Source: JANNPJ01 sp965200525
GTDB taxonomy: Bacteria > Actinomycetota > Actinomycetes > Actinomycetales > Kineosporiaceae
DNA length: 64,000 bases
Direction: 5' to 3'
Assembly: GCA_965200525.1 (NCBI GenBank)
Contig: OZ241368.1
Coordinates: 5,518,001-5,582,000 of the forward strand
Position numbers and translations under genes: made by a program. Positions 18,729-26,456 of the stretch are shown here, one piece after another (position 1 is the stretch's first letter; the number at the start of each line of letters is the position of its first letter). The notes beneath the pieces were generated by a model. It was not told the origin of the DNA. It searched no databases and saw only the letters and a list, made by a program, of their open reading frames with translations.

Positions 18729-19610
18729 ATGGAGTCGTTTCAGCACGCCGGCCTGAGCTTCGACGTTCGTGACGGCGGGCCGCCGGAGGGCGAACCGGTG
18801 GTGCTCCTGCACGGTTTCCCGCAGGACGCGACCTCGTGGTCAGTGGTCGAGCCGGTGCTGCACGCCGCAGGCCTGCGCACTCTGGCCCCGGACCAGCGCG
18901 GTTACTCGCCGGGCGCCCGGCCCGCCGGCCGTCGCGCTTATCGGGCCGAAGCTCTCGCCGACGACGTGCTGGGCCTGCTCGACGCGGCCGGCCTGGACTC
19001 GGCCCACGTCGTCGGCCACGACTGGGGCGGGGCCGTGGCCTGGGCCCTGGCCGGCCGCGATCCGAGCCGGGTCCGCTCGCTGACCGTGCTCTCGACCCCC
19101 CACCCGGCCGCCCTGATCCGATCGTTCCGGTCCAGCAGCCAGGCGCTGAAGTCCTGGTACATGCTGTTCATCCAGCTGCCCTGGCTGCCCGAGCTGGTGA
19201 TCCCGCCGGTGCTGGAGAAGTCGCTGCGGCGCAGTGGCCTGCCGGCTGATTTCGCCGCGCACGACGCCGCCCTGATGCGCCGGCCGGGAACGCTGACCGG
19301 GGCGCTGAACTGGTACCGGGCCATGCCTTTCTCGTTGCGCTCGCCGAAGGGGACGGGCCGGTCGGCGCAGGGCCGGGCCAAAGTGCCCACCACCTACGTC
19401 TGGGGACGGCGGGACAATTTCCTCGGCCGGTACGCGGCCGAGGCGACGGGCGACTATGTGAAGGGGGAGTACCGGTTCGTCGAGATGGACGCCGGGCACT
19501 GGCTGCCCGAGACCCACCCCGATGAGATCGCGGCCCTCATTCTGGAGCGGGTCCGCGCCGCTACCGACCCTCGACCCGACCCTCGACCCGACCCTCGACC
19601 CGGGACTTGA
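18729..19610 (+). CDS. Alpha/beta hydrolase (epoxide hydrolase/haloalkane dehalogenase-like)
   Basis: The 293-residue alpha/beta fold hydrolase has oxyanion motif VVLLHGFPQDATSW, PDQRGYSPGARP, the nucleophile elbow VVGHDWGGAVAW (Asp nucleophile, typical of epoxide hydrolases and dehalogenases) and catalytic His in DAGHWLPETHPDEI. The last residues are a DPRP triplicate encoded by 12-bp repeats. ATG 18729 is chosen because the hydrolase fold begins directly there. The 3' end overlaps the convergent SRPBCC gene by 50 bp. Natural substrate is unknown. Confidence 0.9.
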   Translation: MESFQHAGLSFDVRDGGPPEGEPVVLLHGFPQDATSWSVVEPVLHAAGLRTLAPDQRGYSPGARPAGRRAYRAEALADDVLGLLDAAGLDSAHVVGHDWGGAVAWALAGRDPSRVRSLTVLSTPHPAALIRSFRSSSQALKSWYMLFIQLPWLPELVIPPVLEKSLRRSGLPADFAAHDAALMRRPGTLTGALNWYRAMPFSLRSPKGTGRSAQGRAKVPTTYVWGRRDNFLGRYAAEATGDYVKGEYRFVEMDAGHWLPETHPDEIAALILERVRAATDPRPDPRPDPRPGT

Positions 19611-19968
19611 GCCGGTCGACGCGCAGGCCGGCGGCCGAGGCGAAGGCCCCGCGCATCACGGCCCCGACCGGGCCGGTGTGCACGAAGCCGTGCTCCACCG
19701 TCGTCCCGTCACCGGTGGGGGACAGCTCCCAGTAGTTGGTCTCGGCCAGCCCGGGCACGTGCCAGGCCGATTCCAGGCGGAGCTTCTCGGTGAGGGTGTA
19801 GCGGAATCGCCCGCGCAGCCCGCCGCGCACCCGGATCGGGTACGACCCGTCCGGGGCGGCGGGGCCGAGCGAGAGGAAGGCCGGGTTCCAGTCCGGCAGT
19901 CTCGCCGCGTCGAGCAGCACCGCCCGGATCTGCTCGACCGAACCCCGGATCTGCACGGTGGCGATCAC
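19561..19968 (-). CDS. SRPBCC-family protein (polyketide cyclase/lipid-binding-like)
   Basis: This protein of ~135 residues has a START/Bet v1-like pattern: IATVQIRGSVEQIRAVLLDAARLPDWNPAFLSLG at the N-terminus, GRFRYTLTEKLRLESAWHVPGL in the middle, and a long C-terminal helix ending in RVEG repeats. Such proteins bind hydrophobic ligands or act as cyclases. GTG 19968 is the first canonical start. A CTG at 19983 has GGAGG 6 nt upstream and may be the true start, since the GTG has no close ribosome-binding site. It is last in the minus-strand operon, 11 nt after the SDR stop, so it may process the product of the upstream genes. Confidence 0.75.
   Translation of the reverse strand: MIATVQIRGSVEQIRAVLLDAARLPDWNPAFLSLGPAAPDGSYPIRVRGGLRGRFRYTLTEKLRLESAWHVPGLAETNYWELSPTGDGTTVEHGFVHTGPVGAVMRGAFASAAGLRVDRLKSRVEGRVEGRVEGR
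19565..19600. repeat. 12-bp tandem repeat shared by two convergent genes
   Basis: Three exact copies of CGACCCTCGACC (19565-19576, 19577-19588, 19589-19600) lie in the overlap of the plus-strand hydrolase and the minus-strand SRPBCC gene. They encode DPRP repeats on the plus strand and RVEG repeats on the minus strand. Confidence 0.95.
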
Positions 19969-19979
19969 CGGGTCGGCGG

Positions 19980-20720
19980 TCAGAACTTCCCTCCGCCGTC
20001 GGCGTGCACGGTGGTCGCGTTGATGTGGCGGGCGATCGGTGAGGCCAGGAACGCGGCGATGGCGGCAATCTCCTCGGGTTCGGCGGCGCCGACCAGGAAC
20101 CGGGACGCCTTGCTCTCGGCATGTTCCGACGGCAGCCGGTGGGCCAGGCCGGTGTTGATCATACCGGGAGCCAGCACACAGGTGCCGATCCCCAGCCGGG
20201 CGTATTCCTGGCTGATGCTCCGGGACAGCCCTTCGAGCCCCGATTTGCTGGCCGCGTAGGCGGACTGGCCGGCGTTGCCGAACGTCGCCGAGACCGAGGA
20301 GATGAAGACCAGCCGGCCCCGGCGAAGCCGCATCATCGCCTTCACCGCATGCTTGGAGATCAGGAAGGCCCCGCGCAGGTTCACCCGCTGGACCTCGTCC
20401 CAGTCGTCCACCGTGGTGCGGATCAGCAGCTCGTCCCGGGCCACGGCGGCATTGTGGATCACCGCCGTCGGCCCCCCGAGCTGCTTGGCCTGGGCGATCA
20501 TTCGCCGGCTGGTGTCCTCCTCGCCGATGTCGCCGGCCACCGGCCACACCTGCCCCGGCCACTTCTGGGCCAGCAGGTCGAGCGGTGCCGGATCGGAGGT
20601 GTAGCCGGCCACGACCTTCGCCCCCCGTTGCAGCATCTCCACCGTGATCGCGTGCCCGAGACCGCGAGCGGCCCCGGTGACGACGACCACCTCCGGCGCG
20701 CCCACCTCGGTCGCGGTCAC
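19980..20720 (-). CDS. FabG-like SDR (3-oxoacyl-ACP reductase type)
   Basis: This 246-residue classical SDR has VVVTGAARGLGHAITVEM (cofactor loop), HNAAVARD, ISSVSATFGNAGQSAYAASKSGLEGL (Ser-Tyr-Lys triad) and a C-terminal HINATTVHADGGGKF typical of FabG-like reductases. The GTG start overlaps the stop of the unknown gene upstream (GTGA), so it is translationally coupled in the ribB-plsC-MMPL operon. Context suggests reduction of a 3-oxoacyl or similar intermediate. The actual substrate is unknown. No ketosynthase or ACP gene is in the cluster. Confidence 0.88.
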   Translation of the reverse strand: MTATEVGAPEVVVVTGAARGLGHAITVEMLQRGAKVVAGYTSDPAPLDLLAQKWPGQVWPVAGDIGEEDTSRRMIAQAKQLGGPTAVIHNAAVARDELLIRTTVDDWDEVQRVNLRGAFLISKHAVKAMMRLRRGRLVFISSVSATFGNAGQSAYAASKSGLEGLSRSISQEYARLGIGTCVLAPGMINTGLAHRLPSEHAESKASRFLVGAAEPEEIAAIAAFLASPIARHINATTVHADGGGKF

Positions 20721-21235
20721 AGCAGCACCGCGGTGTTCTCGGTGTTCAGCAGCCGGCTCGCGAGCTGACTGAGCTCGGCCCGGGTCGGCGCCCGCCCGCC
20801 GGTCCGCTGGACGAACCTGACCTGGGCGTCCTGGGCCGGCTCGTCCTCGACGATCAGCGGGGCCAGCAACGCCGACGGGGTGCACCCGATCAGCTGCCGG
20901 GCCTGCTCGGAGAACATCCGCCCGCGCCGGCGCAGCGCCTCGGGCAGCCAGTCGAGAAACGGTACGGCGATGTCGATCAGCTCCTCGTCGGTGTGAACTT
21001 CGGCCATCAGGGCCGAGGCCATCGGGGTCTGCGCCAGTTCGCTGCGCCAGACCGGCACCGAGGCGCCGGCCGAGTCGAGCACCACCAGCAGCGGGAGCCC
21101 GGCCGCCAGGTGGTCGATCAGCTTCAGCTGCTCGCCGGGGCCGGGCCAGATCCCGAGCAACTGCCAGGTGCCGCCGGCCCCGGCCCATTGCAGCCGCGAA
21201 ACCCCTTCCATCACGATCCAGGCCGTGGCGCTCAC
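20717..21235 (-). CDS. Unrecognised 172-residue protein of the ribB-plsC-MMPL operon
   Basis: I do not recognise this family. The protein starts with MSATAWIVMEGVSRLQWAGAG and has a hydrophobic strand LPLLVVLDSAGASVPVW. A helical, acidic middle follows (MAEVHTDEELIDIAVPFLDWLPEALRRRG), then an Arg/Gln-rich C-terminal third. No signal peptide or membrane helix is evident. Codon use and GC match the neighbours. It overlaps the MMPL gene (GTGA) upstream and the SDR (GTGA) downstream, so it is surely co-translated with them. An adaptor, acyl-binding or cyclisation role would fit the context, but nothing in the sequence proves any of these. Confidence 0.7.
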   Translation of the reverse strand: MSATAWIVMEGVSRLQWAGAGGTWQLLGIWPGPGEQLKLIDHLAAGLPLLVVLDSAGASVPVWRSELAQTPMASALMAEVHTDEELIDIAVPFLDWLPEALRRRGRMFSEQARQLIGCTPSALLAPLIVEDEPAQDAQVRFVQRTGGRAPTRAELSQLASRLLNTENTAVLL

Positions 21236-23448
21236 AACGCACCGACGGCGGCCGGCATCGCGACCACGGGCAGTGCCTCCTGCTGGTGGGCCCAGATCCG
21301 GGGGCCGACCAGGTTCAGCGCGGCCGGCATCACCAGCAGCCGGATCACCACCGCGTCCAGCAGCACGGCGATGGCGAGGCCGAAGCCGAGCTGCTGCACG
21401 ATGCTGATCTTGGCGACGCCGAAGGACAGGAACACCGCGACCATGATGATCGCCGCGCTGTTGACCAGGCCGCCGGTCCGACTCATCCCGGCGCTGATGG
21501 CGTCGGAGTGGGCCCGGCCGTCGGTGTAGAACTCCCGCATCCGCGACATCATGATCACCATGTAGTCCATGCTCAGGCCGAACATGACCGCGAAGAGCAG
21601 CAGCGGCGTCACGCTGTTGATCGGTTCGTCGAAGCCCCTCTGGTAAATCAGGGTCAGCAGGCCGAGGCTGGCCGTGACCACCAGCGCGTTGAAGGCCAGC
21701 GCCAGCAGGGGGGCCAGCCAGGAGGAAAAGGCCCAGCGCAGCAGGAAGAACGTGGCCAGCGCGGCGACCAGCACGATGACGGGCAGCGAATCGCGGACGA
21801 CGAGGTCGAAGTCGACGCCCTGAGCGGTGGCCCCGGCGACCTGGACGGCGATGCCGGCACCGACACCGGCCCCGCCCGAGCCCGTCAGTTCGTCTCGCAA
21901 CGAGGTGACCAGGGTGTGGGTGCTGACGGCGTCCGGCCCGGATCTGGGCACGATGAGGACCCGGGTGACGTAGTCGGCGCCCGAGCGGGTCCACAGTTGC
22001 CCGAAGGCGGCCCGGTACGGCGCCGGCAACGCCGTCGGGTCACCGGCCACGGCCGCCGCCATCGCCGCCGCCGGAACCGGCAGGGTCGTGACCGCCTGCA
22101 CCTGGATCGTCTGGGACTGCCGGGTCGCCGCCGTGGCCGCCGTCCGGGCCGCCGCGAGCAGGCCCGCCGTCCCGTCCCCGGCCGGGGCCGAGAGAACGAC
22201 CTCGACCGGGAAGAGGTCGCGCAGTCCGAGATCGGAATCGATGCGCTCGACCCCGGACCGGGCCTCGGTACCCGACGGCAGGATGGTCGCGCTGGCCACC
22301 GGCACCTGCAGCCGGATCCCCGACATCGGGGCGGCGAGCAGCAGGAAGATCGGCACCAGCACCAGGAGCACCAGGGCCGGCCGGCGGCGGAACCGGGCCA
22401 GACCCACCCGCGGCAGCCGGGAGAGGGCCGCCGGCCGGGGCAGTCGCACGTTGCCCCAGGAGATCTTCGGCCCGAGCAGGAGCAGCACGGCCGGGAGCAG
22501 GGTCATCGTCAGCGCGAGGGCGGCCAGGGTGACCACCGCTCCGGCCAAGGCGACCGACGAGAACACCATCATGCGGGGGATGAACAGGGTCGACAGCGCG
22601 ACCACGACGATCAGGCCGCTGAACATCACCGAGTGCCCGGCCGTGGCCATCGCCCGGGCCAGAGCTGGACGGGTCTCCCGGCCCTCGGCCAGTTCTTCCC
22701 GGTATCGCTTGATGATGAACAGGCAATAGTCGACGGCGACGGCGAGACCGATCAACGACACCACATTGGTGTACAGAATCTCGACGTCGGTGAACCGGGT
22801 GAAAAGAAATCCGATGCCGTGCGAGATCACGATGCTCAACCCGGCCATCGAGACCGGGATCAGCGTGGCCGGTATCGAGCGGAACACCAGGAACAGCACG
22901 ATGAAGAGCAGCGGGAAGGCGATGAACTCGGCGTGCAGGGCGTCCCGGGCCGACTGCAGGTTCAGCGCGTAATTGAGAGCCGGAGCTCCCGTCACCTCGA
23001 CCCCGACCCCGGTGCCGGACAGTGCTTCGACGGCGGCGTCGTGCACCTTGGGCACCAGGTTCTGCGTGGTCGTGTCGTTGCTGCTGAACCCGACCTGGAC
23101 GAAGGTGGTGCGGCCGTCCCGGGAGAGCCAGGTCGGGTTGGTGGTCAGATCCTGCACCGAGCTGACGTGCGGGAAGCCGCGCAGTCGGGCGGCCACCGTG
23201 GCCGCGGCCGAGGTGACCGGGGCGGCGCCATCGTGCAGCACCACCTGCAGGCTGTTCGCGGGCTCGCCGAACGCCTTGGTCAGTGTGCTCTGACCGGTGA
23301 CCGCGCTGCCGCGCGGATTGTCGAAACCGCCGGCCTGCAGTGCGTTCGGCAGAAACAGGGCCAGGCCGCCGTAGATCGCGACGGCGATCAGCCAGAGGGC
23401 GATCACGGTACGAGGCCGGTTCATCGACATCCGGGACAAGGTGTTCAT
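21232..23448 (-). CDS. MMPL-family RND transporter
   Basis: This 738-residue transporter of the MmpL/RND superfamily exports lipids or hydrophobic metabolites using the proton gradient. It has the canonical 1+5+1+5 helix plan. TM1 is near residues 12-32, followed by an extracytoplasmic loop (residues ~35-165). The first membrane domain has VSLIGLAVAVDYCLFIIKRYREE (Asp-Tyr proton-relay signature). A second loop spans ~330-500, and the second membrane domain has LLLFAVMFGLSMDYMVIMMSRMREFY. It overlaps plsC and the unknown gene by 4 bp each. It likely exports the product of this small operon. Confidence 0.93.
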   Translation of the reverse strand: MNTLSRMSMNRPRTVIALWLIAVAIYGGLALFLPNALQAGGFDNPRGSAVTGQSTLTKAFGEPANSLQVVLHDGAAPVTSAAATVAARLRGFPHVSSVQDLTTNPTWLSRDGRTTFVQVGFSSNDTTTQNLVPKVHDAAVEALSGTGVGVEVTGAPALNYALNLQSARDALHAEFIAFPLLFIVLFLVFRSIPATLIPVSMAGLSIVISHGIGFLFTRFTDVEILYTNVVSLIGLAVAVDYCLFIIKRYREELAEGRETRPALARAMATAGHSVMFSGLIVVVALSTLFIPRMMVFSSVALAGAVVTLAALALTMTLLPAVLLLLGPKISWGNVRLPRPAALSRLPRVGLARFRRRPALVLLVLVPIFLLLAAPMSGIRLQVPVASATILPSGTEARSGVERIDSDLGLRDLFPVEVVLSAPAGDGTAGLLAAARTAATAATRQSQTIQVQAVTTLPVPAAAMAAAVAGDPTALPAPYRAAFGQLWTRSGADYVTRVLIVPRSGPDAVSTHTLVTSLRDELTGSGGAGVGAGIAVQVAGATAQGVDFDLVVRDSLPVIVLVAALATFFLLRWAFSSWLAPLLALAFNALVVTASLGLLTLIYQRGFDEPINSVTPLLLFAVMFGLSMDYMVIMMSRMREFYTDGRAHSDAISAGMSRTGGLVNSAAIIMVAVFLSFGVAKISIVQQLGFGLAIAVLLDAVVIRLLVMPAALNLVGPRIWAHQQEALPVVAMPAAVGAL

Positions 23449-24683
23449 GCGGAGTCTCCTACGGTGGACGGAACTTCCGCCTTCGGCTGAGGAGGCTCGA
23501 TCTCCGTCAGCATGGTTCGGGCCCGCTCCCGGCGCCGGTCGGTCCGTTCTCCGGGCCCGCTGTGGGTGAGGACGGCCCGGAGCGGGGGCACCGCCTCGGC
23601 GGGCCGCCCGTCGGCCACCAGGGCCTCGGCCAGCGCCATCGAGTATCGGGTGTCCTCCGGCGGAGCGTCGATGACGGCCCGGGCGAAGTGCTGGGCGCCG
23701 AGGGCCGGCCGGCCGCCGAGCACCCGAGGCATGCTCAGGTACCAGCGACCGACCAGGTAGTTCGCCATCGGATGGCCAGGGTCGCGGCGAAGCAACCGTA
23801 ACCCTCGGCGGCGCACCGGGTAGCCCAGCAGCAGGCGCCGGACCGGCCCGGCCGACGTGGCCCGCAGGCCCCGCAACCGCAGCCGCTGCACCGCCAGGTC
23901 GAGGTCGTCACCGCCCTGGTCCTGGATCAGCCGGGCCACCTCGCCGAGCCGGCGCAGCGCCGGCGCCGGGCACCGGCCGTCCGGCTGCAGGCTGGCGTCG
24001 ATCTGCCGGCTCACCTCCCGCGCGAGCCGACCGACCGAGCCGGCCGGCGGCCCCGCGGCCTGCCGCACCAGCTCCGGGATCTGCTCTTCTGCCTGGCGGA
24101 GAAGAGCTTTGACCCGTTGCGAGCGAGGTAGCGACTGGTCGTCGAGCAGCGGGGCGCCGAACGCGATCCGTACCGGCCGGCGGTGGATCCAGCTCGTGCC
24201 CTTGGGTAGCACATCACTGGTGCCGGCCAGGCCGGCCGGGATCACCGGTACGCCGTAGCGGACCGCGAACCAGAACGCGCCGTTCTTGAACGAGAGCAGA
24301 TCAGCGCCGGGCCCCCGGGTACCTTCAGGGTAGACGACGAGGGCGTTACCGGCGGCCAGCACCTCACCGATCCGGGCCAGGTTGGTGCTGGTCGGCCGGC
24401 CTCGATCGACCGGCAGGCAGCGCATCACGGTGTGCCAGAAGCGGCTCAGCCGCCGGTCGAAGGCCTCGGACTTGGTCAGGAACCAGGCGGGCTGGTCACG
24501 AACGGCCAGAAGCACTGTGCCGGTGACGAAATGGTCGTAGTAGCTGGTGTGGTTGGGGGCCAGGATGAATGCCCCCTCGGTCGGGATGTGATGCGCGCCG
24601 TCCACCGCGGCCAGTCGGCGCCGGACCCCTCGCTGGATCAGCGGTGTGGAGACTGACTGGACGGCGGCCGCAAGGGTGGTCAC
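23445..24683 (-). CDS. PlsC-family 1-acyltransferase with C-terminal TPR-like region
   Basis: Residues ~1-215 form a PlsC acyltransferase domain, with the HX4D catalytic motif in LAPNHTSYYDHF, VDRGRP, the substrate-binding YPEGTRGPG and PVIPAGLAGTSDVLP. The remaining ~200 residues are Arg/Leu-rich helical and end in TPR-like pairs (HFARAVIDAPPEDTRYSMALAEALVADGRPAEAVPPLRAVLTH), unusual for PlsC. It probably transfers an acyl chain onto a small alcohol or glycerophosphate in the pathway encoded by this operon. GTG start; overlaps ribB stop as GTGA and the MMPL gene as ATGA. Confidence 0.88.
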   Translation of the reverse strand: MTTLAAAVQSVSTPLIQRGVRRRLAAVDGAHHIPTEGAFILAPNHTSYYDHFVTGTVLLAVRDQPAWFLTKSEAFDRRLSRFWHTVMRCLPVDRGRPTSTNLARIGEVLAAGNALVVYPEGTRGPGADLLSFKNGAFWFAVRYGVPVIPAGLAGTSDVLPKGTSWIHRRPVRIAFGAPLLDDQSLPRSQRVKALLRQAEEQIPELVRQAAGPPAGSVGRLAREVSRQIDASLQPDGRCPAPALRRLGEVARLIQDQGGDDLDLAVQRLRLRGLRATSAGPVRRLLLGYPVRRRGLRLLRRDPGHPMANYLVGRWYLSMPRVLGGRPALGAQHFARAVIDAPPEDTRYSMALAEALVADGRPAEAVPPLRAVLTHSGPGERTDRRRERARTMLTEIEPPQPKAEVPSTVGDSA

Positions 24684-25351
24684 GCCTGAGCGCTGGCGCC
24701 GAGCGCGAGGTGCGCCCGCAGCTTCTCGATGCTGGTGATGAGCAGCCCGTGAGTACTCGAGAACTCGATCAGGTCGGCCAGTCTCAGCATCTCGCCGTCC
24801 TCGCCGATGATCTCGACGATGACGCCGGCCGGCGTGCAGCCGGCCAGCTGTGCCAGGTCCACGGCGGCCTCGGTGTGGCCCGGTCGCTCGAGAACACCGC
24901 CGCCGCGGGCGATCAGAGGAAAGACGTGACCCGGCCGCTGCAGGTCGGTGGCCTGCCCGGAGACCAGCAGGTTGATGGTCCGGGCGCGGTCCCCGGCCGA
25001 GATCCCGGTGGTGACACCGGTTGCGAGAGTGCCGTCGACACTGACGGTGAAGGCGGTGCCCATGTGATCCTCGTTGCGGGCCACCATGTACGGCAGCTGC
25101 AGGTCGGCGGCCCGGCCCGCGGGGAGGGCGACGCAGACCAGCCCCCGGCCGCGAGTGATCATGAAATTGATGACCGCGGAGGTCGCGTGGTCGGCGGCGA
25201 CGATGAGGTCGCCCTCGTTCTCGCGGTTCTCGTCGTCCACGACCACGACCATCTCGCCGTTGCGAATGGCGGCGACGACGTCCTGAATTTCACTCAGTGG
25301 CAGTGAAGTGGACCGCGGGACAGAGACGTCAGGGATATCAAGGAGCGACAC
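24680..25351 (-). CDS. ribB: 3,4-dihydroxy-2-butanone-4-phosphate synthase (stand-alone)
   Basis: RibB converts ribulose-5-phosphate to DHBP plus formate. The 223 residues carry all hallmarks: DDENRENEGDLIVAAD (metal and substrate acids), GLVCVALP, GTAFTVSVDG, TGVTTGISAGDRARTI, RPGHVFPLIARGGGVLERPGHTEAAVDL and VIVEIIGEDGEM. No GTP cyclohydrolase II domain is fused, unlike common actinobacterial RibBA. GGAGG sits 8 nt before the GTG. It is the first gene of an operon with plsC, MMPL and SDR genes rather than riboflavin genes, and I see no FMN riboswitch upstream. DHBP may be a precursor of a non-riboflavin metabolite; a housekeeping role remains possible. Confidence 0.93.
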   Translation of the reverse strand: MSLLDIPDVSVPRSTSLPLSEIQDVVAAIRNGEMVVVVDDENRENEGDLIVAADHATSAVINFMITRGRGLVCVALPAGRAADLQLPYMVARNEDHMGTAFTVSVDGTLATGVTTGISAGDRARTINLLVSGQATDLQRPGHVFPLIARGGGVLERPGHTEAAVDLAQLAGCTPAGVIVEIIGEDGEMLRLADLIEFSSTHGLLITSIEKLRAHLALGASAQA

Positions 25352-25694
25352 AGGTTCCTCCAGGGAAGCCAGGAAAAAGAGTCATCGCGAGCGAATCCAC
25401 AAGACGGCTCACAGCCCGGGGCGCACGCGGATGGATCGCAGTTGCTCAAGTGAGGAATCGCCGATGACCGTCACTCAATGACAGTAATTTCGCATTGCGG
25501 ACCAGTCGGTGCAAGTGTCCTAAGTTACCAATGAATGAACAAAAAGGTTGAAATAGTTTTGAAAGCCCCAGATCGGACGTCGCGAGTGCGGCTCGGTCGT
25601 GCTCCCCAAGGGTCGTTCTGCCTGGTCAGGTGCCTGATCAGGCTGATCGGGCTCGGTGGGGGGCGGCTCAGGGCGATGGAGAGCCGTCGGAGGG
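25352..25694 (-). promoter_or_regulatory. Promoter/leader region of the ribB operon (343 bp gap)
   Basis: This gap is less GC-rich than its surroundings, notably 25480-25565. On the minus strand a TAACTT hexamer (25527-25522) could be a -10 box, with only a weak -35. An imperfect inverted repeat (ACTGTCA-N5-TGACGGT read on the minus strand, one mismatch) at 25467-25485 lies just downstream of it and may be an operator. GGAGG precedes the ribB start. I searched by eye for the FMN (RFN) riboswitch core and did not find it. No gene is evident. Confidence 0.35.
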
Positions 25695-26309
25695 CTACTT
25701 GAGGCCGACCGAGCGCATCTCGAGAGCGGCCAGCGCGGCGATGATCTCCGGGTCACCGACCCGCCAGCCCTCCACCGGGTCGGCGCCGACGGCCAGCACC
25801 CGGTTCAGCGGGCGGTTGGTCAGCGCCCGCAGGGCCAGCAACCGGTCGCCACCGGGGGTGCGGGCCAGTTCGGCCGCCGCTCCGGCCCGCCGGGCGAACC
25901 GCAACCGCAGCAGCAGCCAGGGGACGACGACCGCCAGCACCGGGGGCACCGCCACCGCGAAGGCCAGGACGAACGCCAGCGTGGTGGCCTTCTGGTCGAG
26001 CCCGTGCCCGGCCCCGGCCAGGTCGCGGGCGCCGCCGGCGGCGGCCTTCAGGGGCGAACTCACCGTGTCGCCGACCAGCGGGATCCGGCCCGCACCGCGG
26101 CCGGCGCCGTCCAGGTTGCCGGCGATCCCGTTGGCCCCGCTCTCGACCGTGCGGCCGACCTCGGCGAAGCCGTCCACGGCCTTGTGCACGAGCTTGCCCA
26201 CGGTGAACCAGAGCACCAGCCAGAGCAGCACCATGACGTCGGAGAAGGCCTGGACCAGAGCCCGGCCGGGGGTCGAGGCGTAGGGGAGCAGGCGAGTCCG
26301 CATGACCAT
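25695..26309 (-). CDS. Actinobacterial integral membrane protein of unknown function
   Basis: This 204-residue protein has two clear hydrophobic segments: residues ~22-42 (FSDVMVLLWLVLWFTVGKLVH) and ~113-138 (TLAFVLAFAVAVPPVLAVVVPWLLL). Between them is a Gly/Ala-rich extracytoplasmic loop with ESGANGIAGNLDGAGRGAGRIPLVGD. The C-terminal ~65 residues are cytoplasmic and basic, then end LEMRSVGLK. The pattern is of a conserved actinobacterial membrane protein, but I know no function. ATG 26309 is used; ATG 26303 is possible. It is divergent from ald and separated from ribB by 343 bp. Confidence 0.8.
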   Translation of the reverse strand: MVMRTRLLPYASTPGRALVQAFSDVMVLLWLVLWFTVGKLVHKAVDGFAEVGRTVESGANGIAGNLDGAGRGAGRIPLVGDTVSSPLKAAAGGARDLAGAGHGLDQKATTLAFVLAFAVAVPPVLAVVVPWLLLRLRFARRAGAAAELARTPGGDRLLALRALTNRPLNRVLAVGADPVEGWRVGDPEIIAALAALEMRSVGLK

Positions 26310-26456
26310 GATCAGACCACGGAACCGGCCCCCTCACCGGTCGAGCGGGATGGCGCGGCCGGGCCCGGCGACGGCCTCACTAGAGTGGCGATCGCCCGCC
26401 GCGACCCGGTGGGTGCTGAGAGGTCATCGTCATCGTCCTGGTGAGAGGTGCGCACA

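Noticed and set aside
21286..23490. A 734-residue plus-strand frame opposite the MMPL gene
   Set aside because: It has shadow composition (Arg, Gly, Gln, His, Asp rich) and lies opposite a gene with clear RND transporter motifs.
25352..25694. FMN riboswitch before ribB
   Set aside because: The RFN core segments could not be found on the minus strand, and no paired conserved stems of that element were seen.
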